A stretch of 64,000 nt of DNA from Fen-1362 sp049516395 (GTDB lineage: Bacteria; Planctomycetota; Phycisphaerae; Sedimentisphaerales; Anaerobacaceae). The stretch lies in the NCBI GenBank assembly GCA_049516395.1, contig JBEKTD010000003.1, positions 62,001 through 126,000 of the forward strand. The letters run 5' to 3'. Positions 15,976-24,834 of the stretch are shown one piece after another. How positions within the stretch are numbered: position 1 is the stretch's first letter; the number at the start of each line of letters is the position of its first letter. Made by a program: the position numbers and the translations under genes. Under the pieces are notes generated by a model, which searched no databases, was not told the DNA's origin, and was given only the letters and a program-made list of their open reading frames with translations.

Positions 15976-17157
15976 ATGACGACGCAGGAAACGATAGAGC
16001 TTTACAGTAAATACGTAATCGCGAATTATAAACGGTTGCCGCGTGTGATTGTTAAGGGTGAAGGATGTTATCTTTACGACGCCGAGGGCAACAAGATTCT
16101 CGATATGTTCCCCGGCTGGGCGGTCAGCGGAATAGGCCATTGCCATCCAAAAGTGGTCGATGCGATTCGCAAACAGGCGGGCGAGCTTCTGCATATCGAT
16201 AACACGTTTTATTCGGAGCAGCAGGGCCAGTTGGCGAAGCTGATTAGTGAACGCGGCTTCGGGGGAAAGTGCTTTTTCTGCAACAGCGGCGCAGAGGCAA
16301 ACGAGGGCGCTCTGAAATTAGCGCGTCTGGCGACAGCCGAGGGCAAGTACAAATTCATTACCGCCGAAGGCAGCTTCCACGGCCGGACGTTCGCTACGGT
16401 TACTGCTACGGCCCAGCCCAAGTATCACGAGGGCTTTTTGCCGTTGCTGCCCGGTTTTGTTTATGTTCCCTATAACGACATAGCGGCACTCGAAAAAGCG
16501 TTCACCGACGAGGTTTGCGCGGTGATGATTGAGCCGATTCAGGGCGAGGGCGGCATTAACGTCGCGACGAAAGAATACGTCGAGGCGATTCGCCAGTTGT
16601 GCGATGAAAAAGGCGCGGTGATGATATTCGACGAGGTGCAGACCGGGATGGGGCGGACGGGCAAGTGGTTCGCGTATCAGTATCATGATGTTGAGCCGGA
16701 TATTATGACGATGGCAAAGGCGCTGGGCGGCGGGGTCGCAATCGGTGCTATGATGGCAAAAGAGGAACTCGCTGCCAAATTGGTCCCCGGCAAGCACGCC
16801 TCAACATTCGGCGGTAACTGTATCGCCTGCGCGGCCGGTATCGCCGTCGTTGAGGCGATTGAAGAAGATAACCTCATCGAAAACGCGGTGAAGATGGGCG
16901 AATACGCGAAACAAAAACTCGAACAGCTCGGCGAAAAATATGACATCATAAAGGAAGTCCGCGGGAAAGGCCTTATGATTGGCGTGCAGCTTTCTTCGCC
17001 GGGGGCCTCAATAGTCGATAAGTGCCTCGCGCGGGGATTGCGAATTAACTGCACGAACAATACCGTGCTGCGTTTTATGCCCGCGATGATTGTTACAAAA
17101 GAGCAGATAGATGAGGCGATAAGTATTCTGGATAGTGTGATGGGCGAAACAAAATGA
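15976..17157 (+). CDS. argD: Acetylornithine aminotransferase
   Basis: A 393-residue class-III PLP aminotransferase. It converts N-acetylglutamate semialdehyde to N-acetylornithine. Seen in the sequence: CNSGAEANEGALKLAR (phosphate-binding loop), EPIQGEGGINVA, the PLP Asp in IFDEVQTGMGRTG and the Schiff-base lysine in MTMAKALGGGVAIGAM. The intergenic gap after argB (15947-15975) is filled with a copy of the GAGAATTTAGAA dispersed repeat, and the ribosome-binding site is correspondingly weak (GGAG about 14 bases upstream). The stop overlaps the argF start by four bases. Confidence 0.95.
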   Translation: MTTQETIELYSKYVIANYKRLPRVIVKGEGCYLYDAEGNKILDMFPGWAVSGIGHCHPKVVDAIRKQAGELLHIDNTFYSEQQGQLAKLISERGFGGKCFFCNSGAEANEGALKLARLATAEGKYKFITAEGSFHGRTFATVTATAQPKYHEGFLPLLPGFVYVPYNDIAALEKAFTDEVCAVMIEPIQGEGGINVATKEYVEAIRQLCDEKGAVMIFDEVQTGMGRTGKWFAYQYHDVEPDIMTMAKALGGGVAIGAMMAKEELAAKLVPGKHASTFGGNCIACAAGIAVVEAIEEDNLIENAVKMGEYAKQKLEQLGEKYDIIKEVRGKGLMIGVQLSSPGASIVDKCLARGLRINCTNNTVLRFMPAMIVTKEQIDEAISILDSVMGETK

Positions 17158-18065
17158 GACACTTTTTGTGCATAAGCGATTGTTCGACTGAAGAATTAAA
17201 CGAACTGCTCGATTTGAGCAACTCGCTGAAGAAGCTCTATAAAAGCGGCGGGCGAGACGTCTGTCTGGCAGGCAAAGTGCTGGCGATGGTCTTCGAGAAG
17301 CCCTCACTGCGGACGCGAATCAGCTTTCAGGTCGCGATGACCGATTTGGGCGGAAGCGCGATATTCATTCGCCCCGAAGACGTGGGCGGCATCGGCGCAC
17401 GCGAACCGATTAAGGATATGGCGCGGGTCTTGAGCCGATATGTTGACGGCATAATGGCGCGGACGTTTGCGCATAATACCGTTGTCGAACTCGCCAAATA
17501 CGCGACGGTTCCCGTGATAAATGCGCTGACCGATTTGTCGCATCCCTGCCAGGCGATGGCGGACGTGCTTACGATAAAGGAACATCTTGGCCGACTGACG
17601 GGCGTTAAAATTGCGTTTATCGGCGATGGCAACAACGTCGCTCAATCGCTCGCCTTTGCGGCTGCGAAACTCGGAATGAAACTGGTTGTCGCTTCGCCCA
17701 AGGGTTACGAACTTGACTGGGGCGTTATAGAAAAAACAAACGGCATAAAGGCCGACAGCGTTTCGATTACCAACGACCCTGTAAAGGCGGTCGCCGGCGC
17801 GGACGTCGTCTATACCGATACCTGGGTAAGTATGGGCCAGGAAGCCGAGAAGCAAAAACGCATCAAGGCCTTCAAGGGTTTCCAGGTCAACGACGAGTTG
17901 CTCAAATCCGCGCCCACAGGTGTAAAGATTATGCACTGCCTGCCCGCGTATCGCGGCTTTGAAATCACCGATGAAGTTGTCGAATCACCGAATTCGATTA
18001 TCTTTGACCAGTCCGAAAACCGCCTGCACTTCCAGCGTGCGCTGGTGAAAAAACTAATGAGCTGA
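17154..18065 (+). CDS. argF: Ornithine carbamoyltransferase
   Basis: A 303-residue carbamoyltransferase making citrulline from ornithine and carbamoyl phosphate. The carbamoyl-phosphate site is EKPSLRTRISFQ (S-x-R-T-R box), the middle motif is ALTDLSHPCQAMAD (H-P-x-Q), and the C-terminal MHCLPAYRGFEI contains the H-C-L-P ornithine motif. The length is normal. ATG 17154 overlaps the argD stop (ATGA), indicating translational coupling. The rdgB gene follows 16 bases after the stop. Confidence 0.95.
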   Translation: MRHFLCISDCSTEELNELLDLSNSLKKLYKSGGRDVCLAGKVLAMVFEKPSLRTRISFQVAMTDLGGSAIFIRPEDVGGIGAREPIKDMARVLSRYVDGIMARTFAHNTVVELAKYATVPVINALTDLSHPCQAMADVLTIKEHLGRLTGVKIAFIGDGNNVAQSLAFAAAKLGMKLVVASPKGYELDWGVIEKTNGIKADSVSITNDPVKAVAGADVVYTDTWVSMGQEAEKQKRIKAFKGFQVNDELLKSAPTGVKIMHCLPAYRGFEITDEVVESPNSIIFDQSENRLHFQRALVKKLMS

Positions 18066-18081
18066 GCGGGATAGTGTCTCA

Positions 18082-18690
18082 ATGAAACGCAGGATACTTG
18101 TAGCCAGCACGAATCAGGGGAAGCTCAAAGAATTGCGAGAGATGCTCGGAGGCGATATCGAATGGGTTGGCTTATCGGATTTTCTCAACGTAGGTGAGAT
18201 TGAGGAGGACGGCAAAACATTTGCCGAGAACGCACGCAAAAAAGCAATCGGCTACGCTAAGGCGACCGGCTTCTGGACTCTTGCGGATGATTCGGGGCTG
18301 GTTGTTGATACGTTGGGTGGACAGCCGGGCGTGAAAAGCGCAAGATTCTCCGGCGTCAAAGAGGCAAATCGAGGACTTATCGACCATAAGAATATGGACA
18401 AGGTCTTAAAGCTTCTGGAAGGCGTGCCAAAGGAAAAAAGGATGGCTCGATTTATATGCTGCCTGTGCCTGGCTGCTCCTGAAAAGGTTTTGATTGAGAC
18501 GTCTGGGAAATTGGAGGGGTTGATTATCGATAAGCCGATGGGCGAGAATGGCTTTGGTTATGACCCGATTTTCTTCGTGCCGGAATCGAATAAGACCGTT
18601 GCCCAGATGACCTCCGAAGAAAAAAACACTATTTCTCATCGAGGCAACGCAATTCGTTCGTTAAGGACTCATCTTGAGAAGATTCTTTAA
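18082..18690 (+). CDS. rdgB: XTP/dITP pyrophosphatase (HAM1 family)
   Basis: A 202-residue HAM1/RdgB protein that hydrolyses non-canonical purine nucleoside triphosphates (dITP, XTP) to monophosphates, keeping them out of DNA. The N-terminal VASTNQGKLKELREML, the central LADDSGLVVDTLGGQPGV with its conserved D-D-S-G, and the C-terminal GENGFGYDPIFFVPE and ISHRGNA motifs are all present. It is the last gene of the arg operon in this window and converges with the ASCH-domain gene five bases downstream. Confidence 0.93.
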   Translation: MKRRILVASTNQGKLKELREMLGGDIEWVGLSDFLNVGEIEEDGKTFAENARKKAIGYAKATGFWTLADDSGLVVDTLGGQPGVKSARFSGVKEANRGLIDHKNMDKVLKLLEGVPKEKRMARFICCLCLAAPEKVLIETSGKLEGLIIDKPMGENGFGYDPIFFVPESNKTVAQMTSEEKNTISHRGNAIRSLRTHLEKIL

Positions 18691-18695
18691 TCGGG

Positions 18696-19115
18696 TTACT
18701 TGGAGGCGAGCAATCCGAAATTTTCTTGTGGCGTCAGGACAACCCAGGCACGCCAGTCGAATTTTTTTATTGATAGATGAGGAATCGGCTGCACGTCTTT
18801 TAACCAGACCAGAACCCCGTATCGCGAGGTTGTTTTTTGGCGCCAGTGTTGTTCGTCACCGAGGATTTGCCGGTTGTATTGCTTTTGCATTTCTAAAATC
18901 TGCTCTGCTGTCAGGTTCTCGTAGTATTTCACCTTGTCAACTATTGCCGTCGCCATAACGGGACCTGAACTTGCCTTGAGGAAGATTTTGTCGCCCGCGC
19001 TTATTTGTGAAAGCCATTTCTGCCTTGTCTGGTATAGACGCGACTCGATTGTTTTGCGTCCCGCCAGTATTGCGTCCAAATACTGCTTTTTCAAAATGGC
19101 CAGGTGATGGTTCAT
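18696..19115 (-). CDS. ASCH-domain protein
   Basis: A 139-residue protein with an ASCH (PUA-like) RNA-binding fold: LDAILAGRKTIESRLYQTRQ carries the characteristic G-x-K-x-x-E-x-R pattern, followed by GDKIFLKASSGPVMATAIVD. ASCH proteins bind RNA or cleave modified nucleosides such as N4-acetylcytidine; which applies here is unknown. The frame extends to a TTG at 19151, but the ATG at 19115, preceded by AAAGAGAA, fits the domain start better. It is convergent with rdgB and divergent from the small membrane gene at 19197. Confidence 0.75.
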   Translation of the reverse strand: MNHHLAILKKQYLDAILAGRKTIESRLYQTRQKWLSQISAGDKIFLKASSGPVMATAIVDKVKYYENLTAEQILEMQKQYNRQILGDEQHWRQKTTSRYGVLVWLKDVQPIPHLSIKKFDWRAWVVLTPQENFGLLASK

Positions 19116-19196
19116 TTCTCTTTTTATAGTAACAACAGCGCCGTTTGGCAATAACTTTGACCGTTTGTGCGGGCTGGTTTATAATCGCCGGGGAAA

Positions 19197-19448
19197 ATGA
19201 AGGCAATAACTAAAAAAGTAATTGGCGTCATTCTGATTATCTATGGGATTTTTGCGTTATTGACGCCGTTTACGCCCGGCTCATGGCTTGCTTTAATCGG
19301 TATGGAACTTCTGGGGATTCGCCAGTTTGTTTTCAGGAAGTTTTTGAACGACAAACAAAGGGCGGCAGCCGAAAAGTATATGGAAAAGTTAAAATCCAAG
19401 TTCAAACATCGGCACAAAAACGAGACCGACGAAAAACAATCGCATTAA
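19197..19448 (+). CDS. Small PGPGW-like membrane protein
   Basis: An 83-residue protein with one or two closely spaced hydrophobic helices (IGVILIIYGIFALLTPFTPG followed by SWLALIGMELL), where P-F-T-P-G-S-W stands in for the PGPGW signature of a small family of putative transmembrane proteins. The C-terminal 35 residues are very basic and probably cytoplasmic. GGGGAAA precedes the ATG. Function is unknown. Confidence 0.65.
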   Translation: MKAITKKVIGVILIIYGIFALLTPFTPGSWLALIGMELLGIRQFVFRKFLNDKQRAAAEKYMEKLKSKFKHRHKNETDEKQSH

Positions 19449-19454
19449 AGATGT

Positions 19455-20459
19455 TTAACTGCGCCACTGGCGTTGTCTTTGCGTTGTTTTTTCAAGTACT
19501 TCCCGGACAGCGGCTGTGTCTTCGGCAATCTGGAAATCGAACATACCCACGGCGATGAAATCCGCGCCGTTTTCAAAGGCGTATTTGAAGCCGCTTTTGG
19601 GCAGTATTGCGCCCGCGGCCAGCGTCTTGAAGGCAATCCAGGGCTTCTCCTCGGTCTTGAAAAAGTCGATTGTTTCCTGTGGCTCGAGACAGAACATATT
19701 GTCGTGGATTTCATCGTGGTTGTCGGATTGTTTGACGTCAACGCTGAACGGCTCGCGTTTATCCTTAGGATGAGCCGACCAGTATTTGTCGTGGTGGAAG
19801 GTCTTGACCCAGTAATCAGGTTCGACTTTGGTGTCTCTGCACTGCTGCAAAACATAAACCGAGTGACATCCGACGCCGGCGGTTAGTCCTTTCTTTCTTA
19901 TATGTTCGAGCACTTTTGGTATAAGGTCCACTCGTCCTTTTTTCACGAAAGAATCGCCGGACGCACCGTGCAGATATATCGTTGACGCGCCTTTGTCCGC
20001 AGCCACGTCAATATTGGCAATCGGATTTTCTTCTGGCGGCTTGACATTTACTATCATCTGGATTTTGCTGCCGGTTTGTTTTTTGTATTTGTTGACTATA
20101 TCCATCTGACTGACGTCGATGAGGATAGTGTTGATGCCGTATTGCTCCGCCAATGTCAGTGTCTGAAATACTTTCTCTTCGGTGTTATAGGCCTTGAATA
20201 ATTTAGAAACGTAAATCAGGTCCCGCGCGTGCGCCCAGCCGCCGATGAGATTGCCTCCCAGAATCATCCTGCTGATTGTCAGGTTGCCGAGTTTGCCTGT
20301 GGGGATTTGGGCTGCATTTGCGGGGGGCGGTTTTGTTGCGTTTGGGTCGTTGCCGTCCTGCATTGCGGCCAAAAGGATTCTTTCTTCCAGCCCCATAATT
20401 CCGGCTGCTCCAACGATTGAACCGGCGATGAGGCCGCGACGAGTCATTTTGTGCGACAT
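19455..20459 (-). CDS. Tat-exported aldo/keto-reductase-like protein
   Basis: A 334-residue protein with a Tat-type signal (TRRGLIAGSIVGAAGIMGL) and a barrel related to aldo/keto reductases: GNLTISRMILGGNLIGGWAH corresponds to the first strand and FKTLAAGAILP to a late barrel strand. The usual catalytic Asp-Tyr-Lys-His set is not clearly present (no D-x-x-x-Y-G motif), so it may be a non-redox barrel. Proteins of this secreted type are common in Planctomycetota. The start at 20459 (SHKMTRRG) is chosen because the twin-arginine motif then sits at the right distance; the frame itself opens at 20516, which is also the end of the next gene upstream. Confidence 0.7.
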   Translation of the reverse strand: MSHKMTRRGLIAGSIVGAAGIMGLEERILLAAMQDGNDPNATKPPPANAAQIPTGKLGNLTISRMILGGNLIGGWAHARDLIYVSKLFKAYNTEEKVFQTLTLAEQYGINTILIDVSQMDIVNKYKKQTGSKIQMIVNVKPPEENPIANIDVAADKGASTIYLHGASGDSFVKKGRVDLIPKVLEHIRKKGLTAGVGCHSVYVLQQCRDTKVEPDYWVKTFHHDKYWSAHPKDKREPFSVDVKQSDNHDEIHDNMFCLEPQETIDFFKTEEKPWIAFKTLAAGAILPKSGFKYAFENGADFIAVGMFDFQIAEDTAAVREVLEKTTQRQRQWRS

Positions 20460-20515
20460 AATTTTACCCGTCCTTTTTACTTTCGGTGTGGCTGTTTTGT
20501 TACCGCTTATAGGCA

Positions 20516-21124
20516 TTATACAACATTTGGGAAAAAACCGGCTATATCTTTTTTGAATTTTTCGATTGTTTTGAAGAGAATTGTTTGAAGCCCGGCCTGT
20601 TTTGCCCCGTCGATATTTTCCGGCTTGTCGTCGATAAAGAGGGCCTGACGAGCCGGTACATTGAGCCGGGCGAGAGCGAGGTCGTAAATTTTTCTTCCGG
20701 GTTTTGCCGTGCCTTCGAGGCAGGACAGGACTGTTACGTCGAACGCGTCGTATTTTAGTTTATTTATCAATTCCGCAACGGGCTTTTCGGTGTTGGACAA
20801 TATCGCGGTTTTGCAGCCGGCCCGCCGCAGTCGGGACGCCAGCGAGAATATTTCCTGCCTCGGTTTATACGCCTGCGCGAATGCGTCGGACCAGAGGGAA
20901 TTCGTTTTAGGCATCGGCACATTGAGGCGTTTAGTCATATTCATCCAGAATTGTTGTTCGGTAACTGCACCGGCCTGGAAATCATTCATACAGATATCGA
21001 AGGCGATTACATATTGCTCTTTGTCCACGCCGAGCACATTTGCGCAATATTTGAATAATGCCGGCGCCGGGTCCTCGATTAAGACCCCGCCCCAATCAAA
21101 GATGACCGCGTTTATTTTTTCCAT
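20516..21124 (-). CDS. HAD-superfamily hydrolase
   Basis: A 202-residue HAD hydrolase of the subfamily that includes alpha-D-glucose-1-phosphate phosphatase YihX and epoxide-hydrolase N-terminal phosphatases. Motif I is VIFDWGGVL (nucleophile Asp, with Trp between the aspartates as usual in this subfamily), motif II TAILSNTEKP, motif III Lys in GTAKPGRKIYDLA and motif IV FIDDKPENIDGAKQ. The cap is a small helical insert after motif I. The frame extends to 21358, but the ATG at 21124 starts right at the domain. Substrate is a small phosphorylated metabolite, not defined further. Confidence 0.85.
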   Translation of the reverse strand: MEKINAVIFDWGGVLIEDPAPALFKYCANVLGVDKEQYVIAFDICMNDFQAGAVTEQQFWMNMTKRLNVPMPKTNSLWSDAFAQAYKPRQEIFSLASRLRRAGCKTAILSNTEKPVAELINKLKYDAFDVTVLSCLEGTAKPGRKIYDLALARLNVPARQALFIDDKPENIDGAKQAGLQTILFKTIEKFKKDIAGFFPNVV

Positions 21125-21246
21125 AAGCACAAGAGCATACCGGTCGGGGTAAATAATATCAACGCCAAAGCGAGCATGGATTGATGATTGATAAAGGGGC
21201 TGATGGCGGTTACAATCGCCGGCACTTTTGCGGAATGGATTGAGAT

Positions 21247-22479
21247 ATGAAACAAAAAATCGACAAACATAAACTGAGCAACGGGCTTGTTTTGCTCGGT
21301 GAGCGGATGGAAGCTGTGGAGTCGGTGGCGTTTGGATTTGTGCTGCCTGCCGGCGCATCGGTTATGCCTGCGGGCTGCTGTGGTGCGGCCAATGTGATAG
21401 CCGACTGGATATTCCGCGGCGCGGGCCAAAGGGACAACAGGCAGTTGGGCGACGCCCTCGACGGGCTGGGTCTTCAGCGTTCAGCCGGGGTTGATAGCGC
21501 AAATATCTCAATCGGAGCGGCTCTGGAGGCGAGCAATTTGGCTGCGGCTATTGATTTATATGGCGACATAATACTTCAACCAAAACTTGAGGATGAGCAG
21601 TTTGTCCCGACCAGGCAGCTGGCAATAGAAGGCGTAAAGGGGCTTGATGATGACCCCCGGCATAAGGTTATGCTGAAACTTCGCGAGCAGTTTTATCCTG
21701 AGCCGTTAGGCAGAAGCTCTGCGGGCGAGATTGCGGACCTCGAATCGCTTACGCCTGAAACGACCAAGAAAATTATCGCCGAGAGATTTAATCCCGCTGG
21801 GATGATTTTTTCGGTTGCGGGGAAGTACAATTTTGACGCGGTTGTGCGCCAGCTTGAAAAGATATTTGGTGCAAAAGACGGTCGCCGGTTCAGGTTGCTT
21901 AAGACGGGCGCAGCGGGCGGGCGCTATAAACATATTCCCAATGACGGGGCGCAGGTTCACATCGGACTTATGACGCCGACGGTTGCTGCGCGGGACAAAA
22001 ATTATTATAACGCTCGTGTTGCCGTGGCGGTGCTGTCGGGCGGGATGAGCGCGAGGTTATTTACAGAGGTCAGGGAAAAACGCGGGCTTTGCTACGCCGT
22101 CGGCGCACAATACCACGCGATGAAGGAATCAGCGGGGATCGCCTGTTATACCGGCACGACGCCCGATAAGGCGCAGCAGGCATACGATGTGATAGTCGCG
22201 GAATTCAATCGTCTGGCCGATGGTATAAGCGAAGAGGAACTCCAGCGGGCCAAAGTCGGCTTGAAATCATCGCTGGTTATGCAAAGCGAGTCATCGAGCA
22301 GCAGGGCGGGGTCAATCGCGGGCGATTACTATATGCTTGGCAAGGTGCGGACCTTGGACGAAATCAAAAAAGCAATCGACAAGACAAGCGTTGATTCGGT
22401 GCTGAATTTCCTGCGCGAAAATCGCTTCAGGGATTTTACGGTCGTGACGATAGGCCCAAGGGAGATAAAAGTTGGGTAA
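21247..22479 (+). CDS. M16 peptidase-like protein, inactive subunit
   Basis: A 410-residue M16 (pitrilysin/MPP) protein, first of a pair. Where M16 enzymes have H-x-x-E-H, this one reads NVIAD inside GAANVIADWIFRG, so all three metal and catalytic residues are lost. The C-terminal half keeps the substrate-binding RLFTEVREKRGLCYAVGAQ motif (R/Y pair). This is the arrangement of heterodimeric M16B proteases, where one subunit binds zinc and the other binds substrate. The stop overlaps the start of the active partner, so they are probably made in equal amounts. Confidence 0.87.
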   Translation: MKQKIDKHKLSNGLVLLGERMEAVESVAFGFVLPAGASVMPAGCCGAANVIADWIFRGAGQRDNRQLGDALDGLGLQRSAGVDSANISIGAALEASNLAAAIDLYGDIILQPKLEDEQFVPTRQLAIEGVKGLDDDPRHKVMLKLREQFYPEPLGRSSAGEIADLESLTPETTKKIIAERFNPAGMIFSVAGKYNFDAVVRQLEKIFGAKDGRRFRLLKTGAAGGRYKHIPNDGAQVHIGLMTPTVAARDKNYYNARVAVAVLSGGMSARLFTEVREKRGLCYAVGAQYHAMKESAGIACYTGTTPDKAQQAYDVIVAEFNRLADGISEEELQRAKVGLKSSLVMQSESSSSRAGSIAGDYYMLGKVRTLDEIKKAIDKTSVDSVLNFLRENRFRDFTVVTIGPREIKVG

Positions 22480-23713
22480 TACCGGTATGGAATTTAAAAG
22501 CCACAAATTAAAAAACGGACTTACGATTATCGGCGAGGTAAACGAGAGCGCCAAATCGACCGCCGTCGGTTTTTTTGTGAGGACCGGCGCACGCGATGAA
22601 GATTTGAAAATCAACGGCGTGTCGCATTTCCTCGAACATATGGTCTTCAAAGGCACTGAACGCCTGAGTCCCTTCGCGGTTAACGAGTCCTTCGATAAAA
22701 CCGGGGCGCAATATAACGCCTTTACGAGCGAGGAGAACACCGTTTTTTACGCGGCTGTTCTGCCGGAGTACCTGGCGGAAATTACGCAGCTTTGGATAGA
22801 AATGATGAGACCAGCGCTGCGGACAGAAGATTTCAACATGGAAAAGAATGTCATCAAAGAAGAAATCGCGATGTACAAGGACCAGCCCAATTTCGATGTT
22901 ATGGACAGGTGCCGGGAGCTTTATTTCGCGGGGCATCCCTGCGGCCACAGTGTTCTGGGAAGCGTTGAATCGATAGACGCGATGACAGCCGAGCAGATGC
23001 GGGGATATTTCTCACAGCGATACGCGCCGAATAATATGGTCGCGGCTTTCGCAGGCAATTTTGAGTGGGAGGCGATTCGCGATATGGTCGAGGCCGGCTG
23101 CGGCGGCTGGGAACGCTTTGACGTGGGAAGAAAAATTACCGATACTCGCGGCGGAAGAGACAAAAAACGGCTTGAAAAAACCAACCTGTCCCGCGAGCAC
23201 GTCTGCCTTGTGAGTCCGTCGGTAAGCGCCCAGAGCGACAAACGATTTGCGGCTGCACTTTTGAGTATGATTGCAGGCGACGACGTCGGGTCGCGATTTT
23301 TCTGGGAGCTTGTGGATAAGGCGATAGTCGAAACGGCGTCATTAGATTTCGCGCCGATGGACGGCACAGGCGCAAATTACACATATATCCGATGCAGCAG
23401 CGAAAACACCGCCAAAGCGATGGAAATCATCAGCAGGATATTTGCCGACCTGACGAAAACCGGCGCGACAGAAGATGAACTTACCAAAGCGAAAAACAAG
23501 GTTCTCAGTGCGCTGGTGATAAAAAACGAGATACCAATGGGCCGACTGGTCGATTTGGGCTTCAACTGGACGTATCTTGGCCGGTATCGCAAAATAGAAG
23601 AGGACGTAAAAGCGATTAAGGCGGTTACCGTCGCCGAGATAAATACCCTTCTGAAAAATTATCCCCTTGGCGAATTTGCCCAGTTCTCCTTAGCCCCGGC
23701 GCAAAACAGCTAA
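22472..23713 (+). CDS. M16 zinc metallopeptidase, active subunit
   Basis: A 413-residue M16 peptidase with an intact zinc site: HFLEH in GVSHFLEHMVFKGT and the distal Glu in NVIKEEIAMYKDQP. It degrades or processes peptides, in the cytoplasm as far as the sequence shows (no signal peptide). The C-terminal R/Y motif is altered (GSRFFWELVDKAIVETASLD), which fits with the partner supplying substrate binding. The start TTG at 22472 overlaps the preceding gene by eight bases and has GGGAG eight bases upstream; the ATG at 22487 is possible. An RNA-like region and terminator follow. Confidence 0.9.
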   Translation: MGNTGMEFKSHKLKNGLTIIGEVNESAKSTAVGFFVRTGARDEDLKINGVSHFLEHMVFKGTERLSPFAVNESFDKTGAQYNAFTSEENTVFYAAVLPEYLAEITQLWIEMMRPALRTEDFNMEKNVIKEEIAMYKDQPNFDVMDRCRELYFAGHPCGHSVLGSVESIDAMTAEQMRGYFSQRYAPNNMVAAFAGNFEWEAIRDMVEAGCGGWERFDVGRKITDTRGGRDKKRLEKTNLSREHVCLVSPSVSAQSDKRFAAALLSMIAGDDVGSRFFWELVDKAIVETASLDFAPMDGTGANYTYIRCSSENTAKAMEIISRIFADLTKTGATEDELTKAKNKVLSALVIKNEIPMGRLVDLGFNWTYLGRYRKIEEDVKAIKAVTVAEINTLLKNYPLGEFAQFSLAPAQNS

Positions 23714-23747
23714 AAATCTCAGATTTATATCGAAAGTCGTAAAGTCA

Positions 23748-23845
23748 CCTGCCCGGCAGGCCGAAGATTCACAAAGTGAATAATCCCGCCTCCCGTAAGG
23801 GACGCCTAACGGCGTATGGGCGGATAAGTCCAGCCGATTGATTGA
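23748..23845 (+). ncRNA. Candidate structured RNA before terminator
   Basis: Several local hairpins follow each other: CCTGC/GCAGG (23748-23752/23756-23760), ATTCAC/GTGAAT (23767-23772/23776-23781) with an AAA loop, and a three-way junction closed by CCGCC/GGCGG (23786-23790/23819-23823) that encloses TCCC-GTAA-GGGA (23791-23802) and CGCC-TAAC-GGCG (23803-23814). GNRA and UMAC type tetraloops are features of real RNAs. A terminator follows at 23848. No known family was recognised. Confidence 0.35.
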
Positions 23846-23847
23846 CG

Positions 23848-23878
23848 AGGGCCTGCGTGGAGGGTAGGCCCTTTTTTG
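23848..23878 (+). terminator. Intrinsic terminator
   Basis: AGGGCCT (23848-23854) pairs with AGGCCCT (23866-23872), followed by a run of six T. It ends the M16 peptidase unit or the structured region before it. Confidence 0.75.
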
Positions 23879-23996
23879 TTGCGCTACAAAAGACAAGCCC
23901 TTATTTTACCCTTAATTGCCTTTCACTATTCCCGCTTGAATTGTACCAGTCTTGATGTTAAAATGGATAAGTTGGCATAGACAGGATAAATAGCGA

Positions 23997-24341
23997 ATGG
24001 CCGAGAAAGATAGACAAGCCGATGACTTCAAAACCCCTCGCAGGTCTGATATTCTGCGAGCCAAGGACATAATACCCGGCGCTGCCGGCTCGGCGGGCAA
24101 AGGCGATGGCGTTAGCAATACTGATATCCCGCGTTTTGACCTTGCCGAAGACATAATGGCGGAGCATCGTCGGTTGACAGCCGGGCGTCGCAAAGGGCCG
24201 GGAGGTTCTGCACCGGCTGACAAGAAGCCATTCCTGAGCAGATATGGCTTCTCAGAAGGTTTTAATGCTGCCGGCGACCCGGTAATAGCGGATATTGTTG
24301 CCAGAGACATCGAGCAACTCTGTCGCGGCTTGTGGGCGTAG
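23997..24341 (+). CDS. Hypothetical protein, 114 aa
   Basis: I do not recognise this protein. It is hydrophilic, rich in Ala, Asp, Arg and Gly, with a low-complexity middle (PGAAGSAGKGDG and GRRKGPGGSAP) and a more ordered C-terminus ending DIVARDIEQLCRGLWA. There is no signal peptide or membrane segment. The start ATG 23997 follows AGGATAAATAGCGA. The composition and the position between two convincing units suggest a real small planctomycete gene. Confidence 0.5.
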   Translation: MAEKDRQADDFKTPRRSDILRAKDIIPGAAGSAGKGDGVSNTDIPRFDLAEDIMAEHRRLTAGRRKGPGGSAPADKKPFLSRYGFSEGFNAAGDPVIADIVARDIEQLCRGLWA

Positions 24342-24490
24342 CCCCAAAAGCCATTGGTGTTGTAGAAGAATTTTTCCGGTTTCCCATTGCTTTTTTCGCC
24401 GGAATAGTCCTATAATCAAGTTGCCCAAATTTATGTTTTGCTGCTTGATTGAAAAATTAATATAGCTAAATTTCGTTTCGGGGAGAGGAA

Positions 24491-24697
24491 ATGAAACACA
24501 CTTATACATTTTGCAAGGATTGCAAGTGGTGGAGTCAGCTTGCAGAGCAGGGGGCAAAGGTGCTGCGTGGTGAGTGCCGCAGGTATCCGCCGTCGGTATT
24601 CTTTACCGGGCGGGTATATCAGAACTTTTGTGAGGTGTCGAATCGCGGTTTTCCGGTTACCGGCGAGGACTGGTGGTGCGGCGAGGCGAAATTCTAA
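24491..24697 (+). CDS. Small cysteine-rich protein (C-x-x-C-x-W-W)
   Basis: A 68-residue protein with CKDCKWW near the N-terminus and three more cysteines (GECRRYPP, NFCEVS, WWCGE), which suggests a small metal-binding knuckle, probably zinc or an iron-sulfur site. Proteins with this layout are widespread as hypothetical entries; no function is known. GGGGAGAGGAA immediately before ATG is a strong ribosome-binding site and supports expression. Confidence 0.65.
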   Translation: MKHTYTFCKDCKWWSQLAEQGAKVLRGECRRYPPSVFFTGRVYQNFCEVSNRGFPVTGEDWWCGEAKF

Positions 24698-24834
24698 TTC
24701 ATCTTTGATAATTTGAGATTGGCGGACAACACGAGGTCCGGTGAAAAAAAACAATAAAACCGGTTGCGGCAATCGATGAATTCGCGCATAATCACAGGGC
24801 TGAACATACGGTACGCAATTTTGAAAGGTAATAG

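Noticed and set aside
23714..23850. Known riboswitch (c-di-GMP, SAM, cobalamin, TPP, glycine)
   Set aside because: The conserved cores of these classes are absent from this structured region, so it is reported only as an unassigned RNA candidate.
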